Positions 60,318 to 64,000 of a DNA stretch of 64,000 bases are shown in pieces. Position 1 is the first letter of the stretch. Each line of letters begins with the position of its first letter. Source of the stretch: Magnetovibrio sp. (GTDB lineage: Bacteria; Pseudomonadota; Alphaproteobacteria; Rhodospirillales; Magnetovibrionaceae); assembly GCF_036568125.1 (NCBI RefSeq), contig NZ_DATCTF010000013.1, positions 142,354 to 206,353 of the forward strand. Reading direction: 5' to 3'. Made by a program: the position numbers and the translations under genes. The notes below the pieces were generated by a model, which did no database searches, was not told the DNA's origin, and saw only the letters and a list, made by a program, of their open reading frames with translations.

Positions 60318-61088
60318 ATGACCCATCTCCGCGTCGCGACCTATAACACTTGGAACTGCCAAGGGGACCTTGATCGCCGTCTGGCGCTCATGTCTTCGGG
60401 CCTGCAGGCTGTGAACGCCGATGTGGTTTTGCTGCAAGAAGTGTTTGCCGAAGTCCCCAGCGGTCACGACGTGGCGCGTCAACTGGCGCGCGATCTGAAC
60501 ATGAACGTGGCGTACGCACCCACCCGCAAAAAACTGCGACCGCTCAACGGCGCGCCGGTGTTGGGTTGTTCTGGTTTGGCGGTGTTGACGCGTGGTGAAA
60601 TACACACCCATCAAATCGTGCGCTTGCCCGAAGATACCCGCGATGGCGAACGCTTGGCGCAGGTGGTGTCGACCGACATCGGGGGCACAACGGTACTGCT
60701 AGCCAATGTGCATCTGAGCCATCTGACGGACGCCGATGGCCTTCGTCAAAACCAGATCGAGGTTTTGATGGATCACCTTGCAAATGCACGCGCATGCGAT
60801 GTGACGATCTTGGGCGGCGACATGAACATGACGCAAGGGCACTCGACCTTGATGGAGCTTCAGACCAATCGTGGCTTTCAATTGGCGCTATGCAAAATTC
60901 CGCCGACCACGACCCTCAATCCCGTCGAGGCCGGTGCGCCAAGTATGGGGGTGATCGATCATATATTGGTCAAAGCGCCGAAAGACTGCCGCATTGAGGC
61001 GCAAACCGCGTTGAACGCACCCGACAGCGCATCGGGTTTCTATCCCAGCGATCACATGGCGGTGATTGCGGATATCGACTGCCGTTGA
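60318..61088 (+). CDS. Endonuclease/exonuclease/phosphatase (EEP) family hydrolase
   Basis: 256 residues of the DNase I-like fold. Seen: VATYNTWNC, ADVVLLQEVFAE (catalytic Glu), LGGDMNMTQG, GVIDHILVKAP and YPSDHMAVIADI (catalytic Asp-His). No signal peptide or membrane segment. Such proteins may be nucleases, phosphodiesterases or inositol phosphatases; the adjacent AlkC gene makes DNA repair plausible but unproved. Confidence 0.85.
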   Translation: MTHLRVATYNTWNCQGDLDRRLALMSSGLQAVNADVVLLQEVFAEVPSGHDVARQLARDLNMNVAYAPTRKKLRPLNGAPVLGCSGLAVLTRGEIHTHQIVRLPEDTRDGERLAQVVSTDIGGTTVLLANVHLSHLTDADGLRQNQIEVLMDHLANARACDVTILGGDMNMTQGHSTLMELQTNRGFQLALCKIPPTTTLNPVEAGAPSMGVIDHILVKAPKDCRIEAQTALNAPDSASGFYPSDHMAVIADIDCR

Positions 61089-61172
61089 CACACCTTTAAC
61101 GCGGGGTTGTCATAAATTTTTCATGCGAAAACCGTAGAAGACGAAGATTCACTCTTGGAATGGAATATTGAC

Positions 61173-62186
61173 GTGAGCATACGCATAGGAATCAATGGGT
61201 TTGGCCGCATGGGTCGCTTGGCGCTGCGTGCAGGGTGGGGACGATCCGGACTGGATTGGGCCCGCATCAATGAAATCGCCACCGATGCGGATGGCGCTGC
61301 GCACCTGCTGACGTTCGATTCGGTGCATGGGCGCTGGCATATCGAAGCCAGCCATGACGCCGACGCGCTGCGCATCGAAAACAAATCCCTCGCCTATAGC
61401 TCGATCCCGGCCATCGAAGACGGCGCGTGGGGCGATTGCGACATCGTCTTGGAATGCACCGGCAAATTTCGCAAGCCCGAACAACTGCAAAGCTATTTCG
61501 ATCAGGGCGTGAAAAAAGTCATCGTCGCCGCACCGGTCAAGGCTCCCTCGACGGATGTCGCGCTCAACGTGGTGTATGGCGTCAACGACGACCAGTACGA
61601 CCCCGCCCACCACCACCTGCTGACGGCGGCCAGTTGCACCACCAACTGTCTCGCGCCGGTGGTCAAGGTTGTGCATGAACAAATCGGTATCGAGCACGGC
61701 GCCATCACCACCATCCATGATGTGACCAACACCCAGGTGGTGGTCGATTTTCCGCACAAGGACAAACGCCGGGCGCGTTCGAGCCTGATGAATTTGGTGC
61801 CGACCACCACCGGATCGGCTACCGCGATCACCATGATTTACCCGGAACTGACGGGCAAGCTCAACGGCCACGCGGTGCGCGTGCCGCTGTTGAATGCGTC
61901 GCTGACCGATTGCGTGTTCGAACTTAAACGCCCCGTGACGAGCGATGAAGTCAACGCGATGTTTCGTGACGCTGCCGATGGTGCGCTCAAAGGAATCCTG
62001 GGGTTCGAAGACCGCCCCTTGGTATCCACAGATTTCGTCAACGATCCGCGTTCGTCGATCATCGACGGTCCTTCGACCATGGTGGTGGACGGAACTCAGC
62101 TCAAGGTTCTGGCTTGGTACGACAACGAATGGGGTTACGTGAACCGCATGGTGGATTTGGCGGCCAAGGTCGCCCAAACGCTTTAA
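61173..62186 (+). CDS. Glyceraldehyde-3-phosphate dehydrogenase, ArsJ-associated subtype
   Basis: 337 residues from a GTG at 61173 ([16 protein letters not shown]). NAD Rossmann motif GINGFGRMG, catalytic Cys155 in [24 protein letters not shown] and [27 protein letters not shown] replaces the VNDP pattern of glycolytic enzymes and matches the subtype encoded with arsJ in arsenate resistance, where it forms 1-arseno-3-phosphoglycerate. No arsJ lies here; instead phoR and pstS follow, so a phosphate-starvation role is suggested. TTG at 61155 is an alternative start. Confidence 0.88.
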   Translation: MSIRIGINGFGRMGRLALRAGWGRSGLDWARINEIATDADGAAHLLTFDSVHGRWHIEASHDADALRIENKSLAYSSIPAIEDGAWGDCDIVLECTGKFRKPEQLQSYFDQGVKKVIVAAPVKAPSTDVALNVVYGVNDDQYDPAHHHLLTAASCTTNCLAPVVKVVHEQIGIEHGAITTIHDVTNTQVVVDFPHKDKRRARSSLMNLVPTTTGSATAITMIYPELTGKLNGHAVRVPLLNASLTDCVFELKRPVTSDEVNAMFRDAADGALKGILGFEDRPLVSTDFVNDPRSSIIDGPSTMVVDGTQLKVLAWYDNEWGYVNRMVDLAAKVAQTL

Positions 62187-62199
62187 AGGCAAACCGATT

Positions 62200-63531
62200 A
62201 TGAACATGGAGAACCGCAATCGCGCTCAACCACTGAAAGCCCTGACTCGCGCCACGCGTGGCGAAAGCGGGGTTGTGAATGCGTTGGCGCGTTTCTTTCA
62301 TGTTCTGTTTTCGCCGGTGGCGAATAAAGTCAAAAGCAGTTCGGACGAGATACCGTTCAATCCGTATCAAGCTAGGCACACGGCAAACCCGGAGTACCGA
62401 GAACCGGAACGCAGCTATGCGCCCGATCCGGTGATCGTTCAACCCATTCACCAACGCAAGGCCGCGTTTCCCGATATCCTCACACGCACGCTGGATGCGT
62501 TGCATTGCCCGGTGGTGGTGGTTGGTCCGCGCCGCCTTGTTGCGCACGTCAACGCCGAAGCGCGCGAATTGTTCGGCCATAAAATCGTGGGCCGGAATTT
62601 GGCGTTGTTTTTTCGCGAGCCGAAAGCCCTCGACATGCTCACCGAGGTGATGAACGACGGCGGCACCCGGCGTTTGGAGGTGAACCTCGACGTGCCGATC
62701 CAGCGTCAATACATGTTGGTGATTTCACGACTGTCCGAAGTGCCGTCCGAACCGCCGCATGCGGTGCTTGAGTTTCAGGAAACGACCCTCATCAAGCGTA
62801 CCGAATCGATGCGTTCGGAATTCGTCGCCAATGTCAGCCACGAACTGCGCTCGCCGCTGGCGACGTTGATCGGTTTTATCGAAACCATGCAATCGGCCTC
62901 CGACGATCCGAGCGCAATCGACATCAACGCACAAGTGCGGTTCCTCAACATCATGGAAGGCGAAGCGCAACGCATGAGCCGCATGATCGACGACTTGCTG
63001 TCGCTGACCAATGTCGAGTTGCGCGAACACGAACGTCCGCGCGACCCCGTCGATTTGGCGGAACTGCTGCGCGAGGTGGTGGATGCGCTGGCGGCGCGCG
63101 GCCACAATCATCAGGTGGACATCACACTCGAATGCGCGAGCGATTTGCCGCAAGTTTGCGGTGCACGCGATCAATTGATTCAGGTCTTTCACAATCTGAT
63201 CGTCAATGCGATCAAATACGGAAGCAGTGGCGGATGTGTCGACGTCACGGCGGTCGCTAGTGAAAACGGCCTGCCGGATGGCGGACCGAGTTTGCAGGTG
63301 AGTGTGCGCGATTATGGCGATGGCATCGAAGCCGAGCACATTCCGCGCCTGACCGAACGCTTCTATCGGATCGACAAAGGGCGGTCACGTTCGATGGGCG
63401 GCACCGGGCTGGGGCTGGCGATCGTCAAACACATCGTCAACCGCCACCGCGGCCGTTTTCAGATAGAAAGCACGCTGGGCAAGGGCTCGACATTCTCCGT
63501 GCGGCTGCCTGCCTTTACAGGACGCGGATAA
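62200..63531 (+). CDS. phoR: Phosphate-regulon sensor histidine kinase PhoR
   Basis: 443 residues: a hydrophilic N-terminus of about 85 with one weakly hydrophobic stretch (ALARFFHVLFSPV), PAS about 95-210 (ALHCPVVVVGPRRLVAHVNA), HisKA with phospho-His in FVANVSHELRSPLATLIGF and HATPase (NAIKYGSSGG, GGTGLGLAIVKHIV). Unlike E. coli PhoR no clear transmembrane pair is seen. It lies 13 nt after the GAPDH gene and directly upstream of pstS, the usual PHO arrangement in alphaproteobacteria. The partner phoB is probably beyond the window. Confidence 0.9.
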   Translation: MNMENRNRAQPLKALTRATRGESGVVNALARFFHVLFSPVANKVKSSSDEIPFNPYQARHTANPEYREPERSYAPDPVIVQPIHQRKAAFPDILTRTLDALHCPVVVVGPRRLVAHVNAEARELFGHKIVGRNLALFFREPKALDMLTEVMNDGGTRRLEVNLDVPIQRQYMLVISRLSEVPSEPPHAVLEFQETTLIKRTESMRSEFVANVSHELRSPLATLIGFIETMQSASDDPSAIDINAQVRFLNIMEGEAQRMSRMIDDLLSLTNVELREHERPRDPVDLAELLREVVDALAARGHNHQVDITLECASDLPQVCGARDQLIQVFHNLIVNAIKYGSSGGCVDVTAVASENGLPDGGPSLQVSVRDYGDGIEAEHIPRLTERFYRIDKGRSRSMGGTGLGLAIVKHIVNRHRGRFQIESTLGKGSTFSVRLPAFTGRG

Positions 63532-63553
63532 CGGCGAAGCCGCGGCTAGCGCT

Positions 63554-63571
63554 ATGTCACAATTTAGTAAC
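63554..63571 (+). promoter_or_regulatory. Candidate PHO box upstream of pstS
   Basis: ATGTCAC (63554-63560) and TAGTAAC (63565-63571) lie 11 bases apart, the spacing of the two CTGTCAT-like half-sites bound by PhoB. The first half-site matches at six of seven positions, the second at four. About 100 nt upstream of the pstS start. Confidence 0.45.
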
Positions 63572-63673
63572 CAAACGGACATCAAAGCGTAAGCACCGCT
63601 CCATAGAGTCGCGGCCGTGCGCTGGCGATCCGCGTCGGCGGGCGAGCAGTTTTTCTTTTGGGAGCGATCTCTT

Positions 63674-64000
63674 ATGTTGAAGAAGACCCTTACGGTTGCC
63701 GCGATTGCCGGTGTATTTGTTGCCGGCGCCGCCCAGGCCCGCGACCAGATCCGCATCGTCGGTTCGTCGACGGTGTTTCCGTTTTCCACCGCTGTCGCCG
63801 AACAGTTTGGCAAGACCAGCAGCTTCAAGACCCCCGTTGTCGAGTCGACCGGCTCCGGTGGCGGTTTGAAATTGTTCTGCGCCGGCGCCGGCGACGAACA
63901 CCCCGACATCACCAACGCCTCTCGCCGTATCAAGAAGAGCGAAGTCGAGAAGTGCGCGAAGAACGGCGTGACCTCGATCACCGAAGTGAAGCTCGGCTAT
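63674..64000 (+). CDS. pstS: Phosphate ABC transporter substrate-binding protein PstS, 5' part
   Basis: The first 109 codons of a periplasmic phosphate-binding protein; the gene runs off the window. Signal peptide MLKKTLTVAAIAGVFVAGAAQA, then DQIRIVGSSTVFPFSTAVAE and ESTGSGGGLKLFCAG with the phosphate-binding Ser/Thr loop, and DITNASRRIKKSE. ATG at 63674 has GGAGCGA upstream. It follows phoR and a possible PHO box; pstCAB would be expected downstream. Confidence 0.94.
   Translation, partial: MLKKTLTVAAIAGVFVAGAAQARDQIRIVGSSTVFPFSTAVAEQFGKTSSFKTPVVESTGSGGGLKLFCAGAGDEHPDITNASRRIKKSEVEKCAKNGVTSITEVKLGY

Noticed and set aside
63567..63592. GTAACC-N16-GTAA upstream of pstS, similar to the ECF sites
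   Set aside because: The -10 element does not match CGAA; the sequence is better explained as part of a possible PHO box.
1..64000. CRISPR arrays, insertion sequences, prophage or integrase genes
   Set aside because: No regularly spaced repeats, transposase, integrase or terminal inverted repeats were found; the long inverted repeats present are terminators.

Overview
The window is about 64 kb of GC-rich (roughly 60 %) chromosomal DNA from an alphaproteobacterium, most likely a Rhodospirillales-type organism. The grounds are the gene families, the rpmH-rnpA-yidD-yidC-yihA gene order, the FadL-type porin, the many PAS/hybrid histidine kinases and an MNIO/ECF-sigma locus like that of Caulobacter. 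Coding density is high, most genes sit in short operons with 4-nt overlaps, and I see no insertion sequence, prophage, integrase or CRISPR array.

Layout. 1-2.8 kb: end of an EAL phosphodiesterase, then a cold-shock pair (Csp and a DEAD-box helicase). 2.8-7.2 kb (-): rpmH, rnpA, yidD, yidC, yihA, argB, driven by a clear sigma70-type promoter. 7.4-11.3 kb (+): VTT membrane protein, disulfide-type flavoprotein, DUF4405 membrane protein, methyltransferase. 11.4-13.6 kb: panB-panC and a YqaA-like protein. 13.6-17.7 kb (-): PQQ-type sugar dehydrogenase-like protein, FadL porin, OmpA-like lipoprotein. 18.0 kb: tRNA-Arg, then a MocR regulator divergent from a flavin-binding protein. 20.3-24.3 kb: bufferin-type metal-stress locus (DUF2282 peptide, MNIO/DUF692 enzyme, DUF2063 partner, DoxX) divergent from an ECF sigma factor and its DUF1109 membrane anti-sigma. 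24.3-28.4 kb: two TPR proteins, a radical SAM protein and a tiny Cys-containing ORF. 28.4-34.8 kb: chemoreceptor, arsC, MscS-like channel, a broken SulP-STAS-cNMP transporter, recX. 34.9-39.5 kb (+): ABC-2 permease, argD, argF, hslO, lipoprotein. 39.8-46.3 kb: nickel/cobalt-type permease, GNAT, trkH, folE, apaG, a second radical SAM gene, tRNA-Gly, amino-acid binding protein. 46.5-58.9 kb: three sensor kinases (two hybrid), two tandem LuxR-type response regulators, a CaiB-type CoA transferase, a divergent EAL-like protein and small unknowns. 59.1-64 kb: AlkC-type DNA glycosylase, EEP hydrolase, GAPDH, phoR and the start of pstS.

How it fits together. The most interesting unit is the bufferin locus. 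A motif with the form expected of an ECF promoter, GTAACC-N16-CGAA, lies upstream of the peptide gene. A second exact copy, with the same 16-nt spacer and orientation, lies about 22 kb away upstream of the radical SAM gene at 44332-45288. These are the only two exact copies I found by eye. I therefore infer a small sigma regulon that links an uncharacterised radical SAM enzyme to the metal-binding peptide system. A second notable point is the SulP transporter gene: its cyclic-nucleotide domain is in the same frame but cut off by a TAA codon, and a short upstream stretch appears to be read in the wrong frame.
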